From contig MFYT01000031.1 in the NCBI GenBank assembly GCA_001789205.1, forward strand, positions 9,059 through 57,642: a stretch of 48,584 nt of DNA. The letters are read 5' to 3'. A program made the position numbers and the translations under genes. Of this stretch, positions 8,418 through 16,379 are shown one piece after another. This DNA comes from Candidatus Raymondbacteria bacterium RIFOXYA2_FULL_49_16 (lineage in GTDB: Bacteria > Fibrobacterota > OXYB2-FULL-49-7 > XYB2-FULL-49-35). The notes under the pieces were generated by a model that was not told the DNA's origin, ran no database searches, and saw nothing but the letters and a program-made list of their open reading frames with translations. The stretch's first letter is position 1; every line of letters begins with the position of its first letter.

Positions 8418-9515
8418 ATGGACTATCGTGACTACGGAACAACAGGCAAAAAGATATCAGTGATAGGCTTTGGCGGCATGCGCTATGCCGAACCCCGCAA
8501 TATAGAGGCCATGGCCGAGATCACGGTTGCTGCCGCGAAACTGGGCATCAACTATTTTGACACAGCTCCCTGGTACTGCGACGATAAGTCAGAGGATATT
8601 CTGGGTACCGCGGTGCTCGAAATGAAGCGCCAGAAACTTCCGCACTATATTTCAAGCAAATCAGGGGCAAATACTACTGATGAGTTCTGGAAGGACCTTG
8701 AGCGTTCGTTACGGCGTCTCAATGTCGACGCCGTTGATTTTTACCATTGCTGGGGGGTTAATCGGCCTGAAACCTTCCGCACCCGGAACGTCAATAAGGT
8801 CATTGAGGCTTTTTATACAGCAAAAGAACAAAAGCTTGTGCGCCATATTGTCGCCTCGAGCCATATGTCCGGACAAGGTATCAAAGACCTCATGGCTGAT
8901 GGCGTTTTCGAAGGGTTCACCCTTGGTTTCTGCGCCATTAACTTTCCCTTTCGTATAGAAGCATTGCACGAAGCCTACCAGAGGCAGCTTGGCGTGGTCA
9001 CCATGAATCCCCTTGGCGGCGGCATGATTCCAGATCATCCTGACCGGTTCGGCTTTATCCGTACCCGGCTAGACCAGGATATTGTTGAAGCGGCAATACA
9101 TTTCATTCTGGCGCACAAAGAGGTAACATCAGCTTTGGTTGGATTCAGGTCTGTGGCCGATGTGCATGCTGCTGTGCGCGCGGCTGAATCCTATGTTCCT
9201 ATTCCCGAGACAGAGATTAGCCGGATACGGACCAATATTGAAGGCCAATTCGACGAGTTGTGCACTACCTGCATGTATTGCGACGGGTGTCCGCAGGGTA
9301 TTCATGTGCATAGATATATGGAGGCCTATAACTACTATATGCTCTATGGGAAAGATACTGATAAGTTCAAAGACCGCATGAAATGGCACTGGAACGACGA
9401 GGACTATGCCATGCTTGAAAAATGCACTGAGTGCGGCTTGTGCGAGGAAAAGTGCACGCAGAAACTGCCTATTATCGACAGGCTTGCTCATATCAGGGAG
9501 TTTTTAAAAAAATAA
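8418..9515 (+). CDS. Aldo/keto reductase family oxidoreductase with C-terminal Fe-S clusters
   Basis: 365 residues. The aldo/keto reductase tetrad is visible: Asp48 and Tyr53 in DTAPWYC, Lys81 in ISSKSG and His110 in DFYHCWG. The C-terminus carries two cysteine groups, C282-x2-C285-x2-C288-x2-C291 and C336-x2-C339-x2-C342-x3-C346, as in 4Fe-4S ferredoxin-type domains of the predicted aldo/keto oxidoreductases common in anaerobes. The substrate is unknown; electron transfer through the clusters is likely. The frame could start at a GTG at 8397, but CGGGAG four bases before the ATG at 8418 favours that start. Confidence 0.9.
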   Translation: MDYRDYGTTGKKISVIGFGGMRYAEPRNIEAMAEITVAAAKLGINYFDTAPWYCDDKSEDILGTAVLEMKRQKLPHYISSKSGANTTDEFWKDLERSLRRLNVDAVDFYHCWGVNRPETFRTRNVNKVIEAFYTAKEQKLVRHIVASSHMSGQGIKDLMADGVFEGFTLGFCAINFPFRIEALHEAYQRQLGVVTMNPLGGGMIPDHPDRFGFIRTRLDQDIVEAAIHFILAHKEVTSALVGFRSVADVHAAVRAAESYVPIPETEISRIRTNIEGQFDELCTTCMYCDGCPQGIHVHRYMEAYNYYMLYGKDTDKFKDRMKWHWNDEDYAMLEKCTECGLCEEKCTQKLPIIDRLAHIREFLKK

Positions 9516-9527
9516 TTGGGTGTTGGA

Positions 9528-9956
9528 TTAGAACTGCGGGCGAGTGGTAATTGCGCTCTGAAGCTTTTTGAAACTCGAGAACCGTACCCCATAGTTGAAT
9601 AATATCTGGTTTTCCGCCATTTTTGCATTTTCCATATCAATATCTACATTGTTCTCGCCGCTGCTGTTTGAGGAATCAAATGGCTGGTATGAATAGGGGT
9701 GGACTTTTTTCAAACGGGCCAATTTGCTGATTTCCATGTGTTTGTCATTGGTTACCGCGCCTTTTGATTCAAGCTTCAACGCCTGGCGAAGCTCTTTTTC
9801 AAAACTCACTTCCTGACGTTTATATCCAGGGGTCCCAACATTGGCAATGTTCTGGGCAACTGCTTTTGAGCGCAATGTACCCGCATCGAGGCTTTTATAG
9901 GTGGCCTGCCGGGCTACTTTGTCGAAAAGGAGCTTTTCTATACTCAGGGGTTTCAT
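9528..9956 (-). CDS. flgB: Flagellar basal-body rod protein FlgB
   Basis: 142 residues with both ends of the FlgB family: the N-terminal rod motif (AVAQNIANVGTPGYKRQEVSF) and the C-terminal motif NNVDIDMENAKMAENQILFN followed by SFKKLQSAI. FlgB forms the proximal rod between the MS ring and the distal rod in the periplasm. A TTG ten codons upstream is possible, but the ATG at 9956 matches the family start. No clear Shine-Dalgarno is visible. Its usual partners flgC and fliE are absent and the neighbours are unrelated, so the gene stands apart from any flagellar cluster in this window. Confidence 0.88.
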   Translation of the reverse strand: MKPLSIEKLLFDKVARQATYKSLDAGTLRSKAVAQNIANVGTPGYKRQEVSFEKELRQALKLESKGAVTNDKHMEISKLARLKKVHPYSYQPFDSSNSSGENNVDIDMENAKMAENQILFNYGVRFSSFKKLQSAITTRPQF

Positions 9957-10116
9957 TTCATGGTAGTATTGCAAAAGGCGTGCCAAGCAGTTTGTAAGGT
10001 CTTATCTTATTTAAAGTTAGGGTTAATGCCATGAAATACCTTTATAAAAAGCGGCTGCTTTTACTTCAAGTATGCATATTTTTCCCAATAAAGGAAATAT
10101 CTATATAATAAAGAAA

Positions 10117-10145
10117 GAGCCCGGTTCCTTTTGGAAACCGGGCTC
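10117..10145 (-). terminator. Rho-independent terminator of the RRM gene
   Basis: A strong hairpin with arms GAGCCCGGTTTCC and GGAACCGGGCTC around an AAAA loop (minus-strand sense), followed on the minus strand by TTTCTTT. It lies about 50 bases after the RRM protein's stop. Confidence 0.85.
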
Positions 10146-10198
10146 TAAGAAATATCAGAAATATTCTTAAGCGGGATATTTACCCGTATATTAACTGA

Positions 10199-10510
10199 TT
10201 AATAGCGATTGCCGTGTCCGAATCCACCCCTTCCGCGACCACCACCGCCGCCGCCGCCTTCTGGTTTGGGGCGTGCTTCGTTAACAGTGAGAGCGCGTCC
10301 TTCAATTTCTTTGCCATTCATCGCTGAAATGGCTGATGATGCTTCCTGGTCCGTGGTCATTTCCACAAACCCGAAACCTTTTGAGCGGCCAGTATCACGG
10401 TCTGTGATAACCTTGGCCGATGCTACGGTGCCGCAGGCCTCGAACATCTGTTGAAGTTCGCTGTCGCCAATACTGTAAGCGAGATTGCCTACGTACAACT
10501 TCTTACCCAT
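10199..10510 (-). CDS. RNA-binding protein with one RRM and a Gly/Arg-rich tail
   Basis: 103 residues. The RRM occupies about residues 3-80 with RNP2 (LYVGNL) and RNP1 (KGFGFVEM). The tail is a glycine/arginine-rich segment of about 18 residues. This is the layout of bacterial Rbp proteins (cyanobacterial RbpA-like and others), which bind single-stranded RNA and are often induced by cold. A strong ribosome-binding site (AAAGGAG, seven bases before the ATG) and a strong terminator suggest a highly expressed single-gene transcript. Confidence 0.93.
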   Translation of the reverse strand: MGKKLYVGNLAYSIGDSELQQMFEACGTVASAKVITDRDTGRSKGFGFVEMTTDQEASSAISAMNGKEIEGRALTVNEARPKPEGGGGGGGRGRGGFGHGNRY

Positions 10511-10734
10511 CGAAAAACTCCTTTGAAATGAATTGTTTTTTTTATGGCGCCCTGAACAGGGTGTTTAGGGACCCATAAACTTACATTAATATATAAATAG
10601 TATCCGTTAAAAAGCCAGTTATTTATTAAATAACCGGAAGTTGCGGGTTAAACCGCAAGGCGCGCGGTACGTTCCTGCAATTGGATCATTTTCGCGGAAA
10701 CCAGTTTTTTCATGGTCCGCGCCTCTAAAAACCA

Positions 10735-11000
10735 GCAACGGGCACTGTCGCAGAAGCTATGGCGCCGCCGATCATAAAACCGATGAGGCCAAGGGCGAAA
10801 TAGTTGAACGGAGCGAGCGAGGCGATGGTCTTCTGATCGATGATGTTATAAACCCGTGGCGCCGATCAGTATCCCCATGGTGATATACCCAACAACCTGA
10901 GGTATGCGGATTTTTTGAAACAACCGGCCGCCGAAGGTGCCGCCGACAACTGCGACTCCCAGGAGCAGAAGCGCATTGAGTCGTTTCAACCGTTTGACAC
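10735..11000 (-). pseudogene. Fragment of a CPA2-type Na+(K+)/H+ antiporter
   Basis: On the minus strand the sequence NALLLLGVAVVGGTFGGRL, then IPQVVGYITMGILIGATGL, matches the first two transmembrane helices of Kef/NapA-type antiporters. A stop follows at 10846, but shifting the frame by one continues the homology: IIDQKTIASLAPFNYFALGL and then IGFMIGGAI. Nothing recognisable follows. The gene is therefore frameshifted near 10850 and truncated to about 85 of some 400 or more codons. Confidence 0.75.
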
Positions 11001-11029
11001 TAGAATATATTTTCCTGTATGAGACAGTT

Positions 11030-11599
11030 ATGGAACCAAACAATATCAAACCGTTGAAAATAGTCACGGTACGCATGGTCTGCAAAAGCGCGGCAATGCT
11101 CGTCATCAGCATATGCGCGGGTTTTTTCTATCAATTGCATTCCGGAAGCAAGGAATTTGGGACAAGAGGCGCGACGTCTTTCAGGATCATGGCTAAAAAC
11201 GGCGCTAGCGATGGTGAAGAGCGGAGAAATAATGTCTATTTTCCGGGTGAACGCCTCCAGTGTATCTACTCCTGCGCGGATAAAAACAAGTTTATTCTAC
11301 TCAGCGTTGATGATGAAGGCGATGTTTCGGTGTACTGCCCGCAGATTGGAGACAGCTCCATTGTTTTAGAAAAGGGGAACGATGTGCCGTTGGTCAACAC
11401 GATACTGTTGGACGGCCATATTGGGCCCGAACTGTATGCGGCGATTTTTTCCGAAGAAAAGCTATCGGTCGTTGCGGTACGTGCTGGCATTGGCGAACAA
11501 TTATTGGCGGGAACACCCATCGGCAAGATTGTTATCAATGTTGGTCATGACGCTGACGCAAGGACTGTTTTTATCGAAAAGCGACAAAAGGCTCGCTAG
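11030..11599 (+). CDS. Single-pass membrane protein resembling the outer half of an anti-sigma factor
   Basis: 189 residues. One transmembrane helix lies near residues 25-40 (SAAMLVISICAGFFYQL). An exported beta-rich domain follows (FPGERLQCIYSC, LLSVDDEGDVSVYCPQIGD, then VPLVNTILLDGHIGPELYAAIF). I do not recognise the family with certainty; it resembles the DUF4384-like domains found after a zinc-finger and a membrane helix in putative anti-sigma factors, but the zinc-finger part is missing. The frame is open further upstream, but that region overlaps the antisense antiporter remnant, so the ATG at 11030 was chosen. The last four bases overlap the convergent gene's stop through a shared CTAG. 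It may be a truncated gene. Confidence 0.55.
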   Translation: MEPNNIKPLKIVTVRMVCKSAAMLVISICAGFFYQLHSGSKEFGTRGATSFRIMAKNGASDGEERRNNVYFPGERLQCIYSCADKNKFILLSVDDEGDVSVYCPQIGDSSIVLEKGNDVPLVNTILLDGHIGPELYAAIFSEEKLSVVAVRAGIGEQLLAGTPIGKIVINVGHDADARTVFIEKRQKAR

Positions 11600-12594
11600 T
11601 GCGGACCGCCTTCAGGGAATCGAGGTACAACTTCCGGGTTTACCAGGTTTGGCGGAACCTTGCCCTGTATCATGGCGATGAGGTTCTCCGCAGCCATGAC
11701 TGCCATGCGCGTCCGGGTCTCCTGCGTTGCGCTGCCAAGGTGAGGCGCACAGACAACATTTGCCAGATCAGTCAACCCCGGTTTTGGCATTGGCTCATCC
11801 TCATATACATCCAGACCTGCCGCGGCAATCCGTTTTTCCCTGAGCGTTTTGACCAGGGCGGTTTCATCGATCACAGGCCCGCGCGAAGTGTTTATTAAAA
11901 TGGCCGAAGGCTTCATAAGCCCAAACTCACGTGGACCAATGTAATGACGTGTTTTATCCGTAAGGGGCACATGCAGGGAGATAAAATCAGATTTCTTGAG
12001 TAACTCCTCAAGTGCAACTCTGCGCGCGCCAAGCTCCTGTTCCATGCGCGTATTTTCATGCCTGCTTGCATAGAGCACGGTCATGCCAAAGCCTTTACTT
12101 TTCAGCGCCATGTTTTCACCAATACGGCCCGCACCCGCTATGCCCAAGGTTTTTCCGGTTATGTCCGCGCCAAGGAACTGCATGGGTCCCCAGCCTTTCC
12201 ATGCTCCTTTTCTGAAATAGGCGTCGCTCTCAGCTATGCGGCGCGCTGCCGCAAAGAGCAGGGCCCAGGCAAGATCAGCGGTCGCGTCGGTCAGGACCCC
12301 GGGGGTGTTGGATACCATGATGTTGCGCACTGTGGCTGCGACGACATCGATGTTGTTGTAGCCCACCCCGTAGTTGGCAAAGCCTTTTACATTGGAGGCG
12401 GCATTCATGATTTCAACATCAATGGTGTCGCTTATGGTGCACAATACACCGGTACGTCCCGTTACTTTTTCAATTAGTTCAGACTTCGAAAGAACCCGAT
12501 CGTGCTGATTGATGTCGACTGAAGCGCAGGATTTTTTCAGTACCTCTATTCCCGCCTCGGGAATAGAGCGTGTAACAAAGATAGAATAATTCAT
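11596..12594 (-). CDS. D-isomer-specific 2-hydroxyacid dehydrogenase (glyoxylate/hydroxypyruvate reductase-like)
   Basis: 332 residues. The NAD-binding motif is GIAGAGRIGENMA and the catalytic residues are all present: Arg in NTSRGPVID, Glu in DVYEDEP and His in CAPHLGSAT. The enzyme reduces a 2-oxoacid such as glyoxylate or hydroxypyruvate with NAD(P)H in the cytoplasm. The exact substrate is not determined by what can be seen. It is intact although it lies inside a stretch with three damaged or shortened genes, so it is probably under selection. Confidence 0.9.
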   Translation of the reverse strand: MNYSIFVTRSIPEAGIEVLKKSCASVDINQHDRVLSKSELIEKVTGRTGVLCTISDTIDVEIMNAASNVKGFANYGVGYNNIDVVAATVRNIMVSNTPGVLTDATADLAWALLFAAARRIAESDAYFRKGAWKGWGPMQFLGADITGKTLGIAGAGRIGENMALKSKGFGMTVLYASRHENTRMEQELGARRVALEELLKKSDFISLHVPLTDKTRHYIGPREFGLMKPSAILINTSRGPVIDETALVKTLREKRIAAAGLDVYEDEPMPKPGLTDLANVVCAPHLGSATQETRTRMAVMAAENLIAMIQGKVPPNLVNPEVVPRFPEGGPH

Positions 12595-12662
12595 GAATCA
12601 AAAATACATTAAACTGATTTTATCTGCAACCGATACAGCCATAGTATTATTTTTCAAGGCTC

Positions 12663-13191
12663 ATGAAAAGATTTCAAGTAGTGTTGCTTGCCGCGTTCCC
12701 GGGCCTGTTGTGGGGCACCGCCTTTCCTGCGATCAAAATTGGTTTACGTTATGCAGACCCGTTTTTTTTCGCCGCCATACGGTTCATGCTCGCGGGATTG
12801 CTGCTCATAGCGCTTGCGGGCCCGATAAAAGAGTATTGCGCTACCTTGGCGCGTGAAGCCAGGACTATTATATTTGTCAGTCTATTCCAGACCGTAGGAC
12901 TCTACGGCCTCTTTTTCTGGGGAATGGCCTATTCGACCGGTGTGCAAGGCGCGATCATCACAGGGTCAGGACCAGTGATGGCTGCCGTGTTCGCCCATTT
13001 TTTGGTCCAAGGCGACCAGCTCAACCGCACAAAGGCCCTGAGCATTGTCTGTCTGGAAGTTCCTGGTGCCGGTGTCGGGCGTACTGCTCAGTTGGGCCTT
13101 GTTACCCGGTGAATCGCCCGATCTTCCCTCGTGCGCGGGCATGGTGTTTGTGGCAGGCGCGATCATGTTGATGAATCGCAGCGCGGGATTA
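12663..13191 (+). pseudogene. EamA/DMT-family transporter with internal deletion and frameshift
   Basis: The first 125 or so codons encode a good DMT N-terminal half (LLWGTAFPAIKIGLRYADPF, then ALSIV). The frame then reads nonsense to a stop at 13112. In the next frame from about 13051 the C-terminal end of the family appears (KFLVPVSGVLLSWALLPGE, MVFVAGAIMLMNRS). About 110 residues between the two parts are missing, so a deletion near 13045-13050 removed several helices and changed the frame. EamA proteins export or import small metabolites; this copy cannot be functional. Confidence 0.8.
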
Positions 13192-13680
13192 CAGGAAGAT
13201 CAACAGGAGGACCAGCAATCCGCCGCCCAAAGCCCCATAGAAAAAGGGCCGCTGATGTATTGACCGTTCGAGCGCGGGATACGCGTACATGCCGCGGATG
13301 CCGTCTTTTCCCAGTTTCAGCCAAGTCTTTTCCGGTTTGCCCGCAGGGGATTTTCCCTCAAGCGTATAGGCCTGAACCCGCGCTGAACAGAACAGCGTGT
13401 CGGTGGCAACGCGTTCAACGGTAAAATTACTGATAATCGAGAAGCAGCCGTTTGCGTCAGGATACCTGATCAATTGGTTCGACTGGTGCGCATCGCCACC
13501 CTGGAGCACTTTCATTCCGTTTATGCTGTCCGGTCCAAAGACAATGCCCGCTATGCCGGTAAACGAACCCGCCTTGAAAAAGGAATCAATATGTACGGAA
13601 TCAATGTACCGCGGTGAAAGTCCGGGAAAGGCGAACACACCAGCCGCAAGCACGCACCAGGCAAGACAGAGGCCACGCAT
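13189..13680 (-). CDS. Exported hypothetical protein with C-terminal membrane anchor
   Basis: 163 residues; I do not recognise the family. A signal peptide is clear (LCLAWCVLAAGVFAFPG, residues 4-20). A middle region of about 120 residues follows, with motifs such as GIAGIVFGPDS and NGCFSIISNF. A final hydrophobic helix FFYGALGGGLLVLLLIFL ends the protein, which would place the middle part in the periplasm. The start was placed at the ATG at 13680 because the signal peptide begins there; the longer frame overlaps the divergent ldhA-like gene. Its 3' end touches the EamA remnant on the other strand. Confidence 0.6.
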   Translation of the reverse strand: MRGLCLAWCVLAAGVFAFPGLSPRYIDSVHIDSFFKAGSFTGIAGIVFGPDSINGMKVLQGGDAHQSNQLIRYPDANGCFSIISNFTVERVATDTLFCSARVQAYTLEGKSPAGKPEKTWLKLGKDGIRGMYAYPALERSIHQRPFFYGALGGGLLVLLLIFL

Positions 13681-13724
13681 GAAAGGGAAAATACTATTTT
13701 TTAACCACACATAGGGAGGGACCC

Positions 13725-14768
13725 ATGGAAAAGAAGATAGCGTTCTTCGACGCCAAGCCATACGACCGGCTGGCTTTTGATACGGTCAACAGCGATTTTG
13801 GATTTTCAATAACCTATATTGACGCGCATCTGAACGCCCAGACGGTACGGCTTACCACGGGGTTCGACGCGGTATGTGCTTTTGTCAACGACATTCTCGA
13901 TGGCGCCGTTATTGGGCAGCTAGCCGCCAATGGGATACATATCGCGGGCCTGCGGTGCGCCGGGTACAACAACGTTGATTTCAAAGCCGCTTTTGGAAAG
14001 GTCCACGTGGTTCGTGTGCCCGCCTATTCCCCCCATGCTATTGCCGAGCATGCCGTGGCCCTCATGCTGTCGCTCAACCGGAAGATCCACAAAGCATACC
14101 ACCGCACCCGGGACGGCAATTTCTCCATCAACGGCCTGCTGGGGTTCGATATGTACGGAAAAACAGCGGGTGTGGTGGGCACGGGAAAAATCGGCCAATG
14201 CCTCATTACCATTCTCAAGGGGTTTGGCATGAGGGTCCTGGCGTATGACCCCAAGCCCAATCAGGATTATGCCAGGGAGGCGGGCATTACCTTTGTTTCC
14301 CTGGAGCAGTTGTACAGCGAATCAGACATTCTTTCCTTGCATTGTCCTCTCACTCCTGAAACCGAACACATGATCAATGTTCAGGCTATCAGCATGATGA
14401 AGAACAATATCATGATAATCAACACAGGCAGGGGAAAGCTCATAGATACCGAAGCGCTTATCAATGCACTCAAATCGGGCAAGGCGGGCTCAGCGGGCCT
14501 CGATGTCTACGAAGAAGAGAGTGATTATTTTTTTGAAGATAGGTCAACAGAGATGATCCGGGACGATATACTCGCCCGGTTGCTCACCTTCCCCAATGTT
14601 CTTATCACTTCGCACCAGGCTTTTTTCACTGAAGAGGCGCTGACAAACATTGCGCAAACCACGCTTGGCAATTTCAAGGAATACTTTGACGGAGGCTGGC
14701 TGAAAAACGAGATATGCTATCGCTGCGGCGCTGTGTGTCCCAAAGAGCAAAACAAACGATGCTTTTAG
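13725..14768 (+). CDS. ldhA: D-lactate dehydrogenase (LdhA-like, fermentative)
   Basis: 347 residues, closely following E. coli LdhA along its length: LRCAGYNNVDFKAA, VRVPAYSPHAIAEHAVALML, the NAD-binding GTGKIG, SDILSLHCPLTPET, and the active-site Arg (NTGRGKLID), Glu (DVYEEESD) and His (ITSHQAFFT). It reduces pyruvate to D-lactate with NADH, re-oxidising NADH in fermentation. GGGAGGG lies five bases before the ATG. The C-terminus has an additional Cys-rich segment (CYRCGAVCPKEQNKRCF, four cysteines) not present in E. coli LdhA. Confidence 0.9.
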   Translation: MEKKIAFFDAKPYDRLAFDTVNSDFGFSITYIDAHLNAQTVRLTTGFDAVCAFVNDILDGAVIGQLAANGIHIAGLRCAGYNNVDFKAAFGKVHVVRVPAYSPHAIAEHAVALMLSLNRKIHKAYHRTRDGNFSINGLLGFDMYGKTAGVVGTGKIGQCLITILKGFGMRVLAYDPKPNQDYAREAGITFVSLEQLYSESDILSLHCPLTPETEHMINVQAISMMKNNIMIINTGRGKLIDTEALINALKSGKAGSAGLDVYEEESDYFFEDRSTEMIRDDILARLLTFPNVLITSHQAFFTEEALTNIAQTTLGNFKEYFDGGWLKNEICYRCGAVCPKEQNKRCF

Positions 14769-14773
14769 ATTGA

Positions 14774-15922
14774 TTAATCTATCGTGAAATAGAACGGATA
14801 GACGACCGCCAGGTCGCCCTTATCCTTTACTGGCTGAAATTTCAGGTCCAAGATTTTTATTGTCAGTAGTGAGTCGAACACTGCCTGGCCTGTGGTGGAC
14901 GTGACAATTGAAGGGTTTGCCACCCTTCCCGAAGGCTGAATGACAAACCGGACAATCACCCGCCCCTGGAATACCTTTTCTTTCCGCAGGAATTGGTTGT
15001 AAAACTGATTGAAGGAAAACATGTTTTTCTCAATCACCTGCCGGACATACGTTGGATCACGCAGAGCGTCCTCGGGTATGTGCATCTTGGAGAGGGCGAC
15101 AGGGTTCGGTCTTGTCTTGAGTGAGGTCTTGACCGAAACATTTGCCTTGCCCCCTTCTTTTGGCGCCATGACTTCCGCTTTTTGGGTTGCGGATGGAACA
15201 GGGGGCGCCGGGTGATCGACTAAATGCAGCGCTTCAAGCGTGGCCATGAATGACAGGTCGTTTCTATACTCGTTGATTTTTCTGAGTCTGACCAGGGAAA
15301 GACCAACCCACTGCACCAGTTCCCTGAATTCCTGGATAGACCTGCCCTTTATTTTGCAGGGGACCTGACCAGGATTGACCACCGCGCATTCTCCTCTTTT
15401 TACGTCAATGGGGCAGAGAGAGTCGTTGTCCATCACGGAGACCACACCCTCCAACACATTGATGGTCGTTTCTCCGGAATCCACTTCCACGGAGTAGGCA
15501 GTCCCCCGTATGGATGTTGTAAGTTTCGGGGTGAGGGTCCTGAACGATCCTATTGTTGGAAGAAGCACTACATTGGTATATACCTTGCCGTGGAAGACCG
15601 TGACCGTGACATTTGACTTTTCATCAGCTGTTATGGCAGCTTTGGTGTCGTGTGCGAGAACAATATAATCCGAATCATTGAAGGTAACGGTCATTTTGCC
15701 GTTGTACGACAACAGCAGCGTGTCACCCGAAGAGACCTCTGTTCCGGCTCGGGCAAATTGCATTATTGTTCCCTGGAAAATAAAGCAGTCGCCTTCAGCG
15801 GATTGTACAGATATTGAGCACGCTGGAGCAGATTTGGCCTTTTGACAGCGTATTCCGGATCCTGCGACAAAACAGATTCCCAGAAGGATAAAGACCCACC
15901 ATGGGTTATTAATGCGCTGCAT
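14774..15922 (-). CDS. FecR-domain protein with TonB-like/AgmX C-terminal domain
   Basis: 382 residues. An N-terminal signal or anchor (WWVFILLGICFVAGSG) is followed by a FecR domain (about 40-185; GTEVSSGDTLLLSYNGKMTV and TTSIRGTAYSVEV) and a linker. The C-terminal 90 residues resemble the AgmX/PglI or TonB C-terminal fold (VFQGRVIVRFVIQPSGRVAN, IVTSTTG). FecR domains sense signals in the periplasm or bind surface structures; TonB-like C-termini contact outer-membrane partners. No sigma factor or TonB receptor is adjacent. The ATG at 15922 has GGAGG five bases before it, so the longer upstream frame was rejected. Confidence 0.8.
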   Translation of the reverse strand: MQRINNPWWVFILLGICFVAGSGIRCQKAKSAPACSISVQSAEGDCFIFQGTIMQFARAGTEVSSGDTLLLSYNGKMTVTFNDSDYIVLAHDTKAAITADEKSNVTVTVFHGKVYTNVVLLPTIGSFRTLTPKLTTSIRGTAYSVEVDSGETTINVLEGVVSVMDNDSLCPIDVKRGECAVVNPGQVPCKIKGRSIQEFRELVQWVGLSLVRLRKINEYRNDLSFMATLEALHLVDHPAPPVPSATQKAEVMAPKEGGKANVSVKTSLKTRPNPVALSKMHIPEDALRDPTYVRQVIEKNMFSFNQFYNQFLRKEKVFQGRVIVRFVIQPSGRVANPSIVTSTTGQAVFDSLLTIKILDLKFQPVKDKGDLAVVYPFYFTID

Positions 15923-15964
15923 TGAACCTCCGGTTTTGTTCCAACCCCTGTTATGGACGATCAA

Positions 15965-16005
15965 TTGGTAAAAAAATAACCCTCCAAGGCGGTCAAAACA
16001 AGGCA
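15965..16005. repeat. Imperfect direct repeat, copy A
   Basis: TTGGTAAAAAAATAAC, then CTCCAAGGCGGTCAAAAC, resembles copy B at 16336-16374 over about 39 bases with a few differences and one or two gaps. The pair brackets the 35-aa ORF. Confidence 0.4.
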
Positions 16006-16101
16006 AATATTACCTGATTACAGTGGCGGTCCTATGGACTGAGAAAATAAAATACGAAACGATTAGCTGAAATGATATACCAGAAAAGAGAGGCTTGAAT
16101 G

Positions 16102-16209
16102 TCAGGCGTAGACGCCGGTTTTTTTGGCCTTTTTCTCCGCCCGTTTTTCCATCAGGGTCTTTGCGGGTTTCTTCTTTTCCTCTTTTTTGGTAACATGCTC
16201 TTTACCCAT
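16102..16209 (-). CDS. Small lysine-rich protein, 35 aa
   Basis: An ATG with AAGGAG seven bases upstream opens a frame for 35 residues (MGKEHVTKKEEKKKPAKT, then LMEKRAEKKAKK, ending TGVYA) and a TGA. About 40 percent of the residues are lysine and the rest are mostly Glu, Ala and Thr. No hydrophobic segment is present. The strong ribosome-binding site and clean frame support expression. The charge pattern would suit nucleic-acid or ribosome binding, but the family is not recognised. It is the only gene in the interval between the FecR and AsmA-like genes. Confidence 0.65.
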   Translation of the reverse strand: MGKEHVTKKEEKKKPAKTLMEKRAEKKAKKTGVYA

Positions 16210-16335
16210 GTTAAGACTCCTTAGGACTCGTTAATGTTTAAATGGCGTATTTTATCGCCATCGACCACACTATGAGAAAGCATTCAAACCATGGCAGTTA
16301 TTGTTTAACAATCCCTTAGTGTTTAAATATAACGC

Positions 16336-16374
16336 TTGGTAAAAAATAAACCATCCATGCCGTTAAAACAAGCA
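16336..16374. repeat. Imperfect direct repeat, copy B
   Basis: TTGGTAAAAAATAAACC, then ATCCATGCCGTTAAAAC, is the partner of copy A at 15965-16005. Nothing else is visible between here and the small ORF. Confidence 0.4.
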
Positions 16375-16379
16375 CTTTT

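Noticed and set aside
15965-16374. Insertion sequence defined by the direct repeats
   Set aside because: The repeats are imperfect, there are no terminal inverted repeats, and the enclosed ORF is not a transposase.
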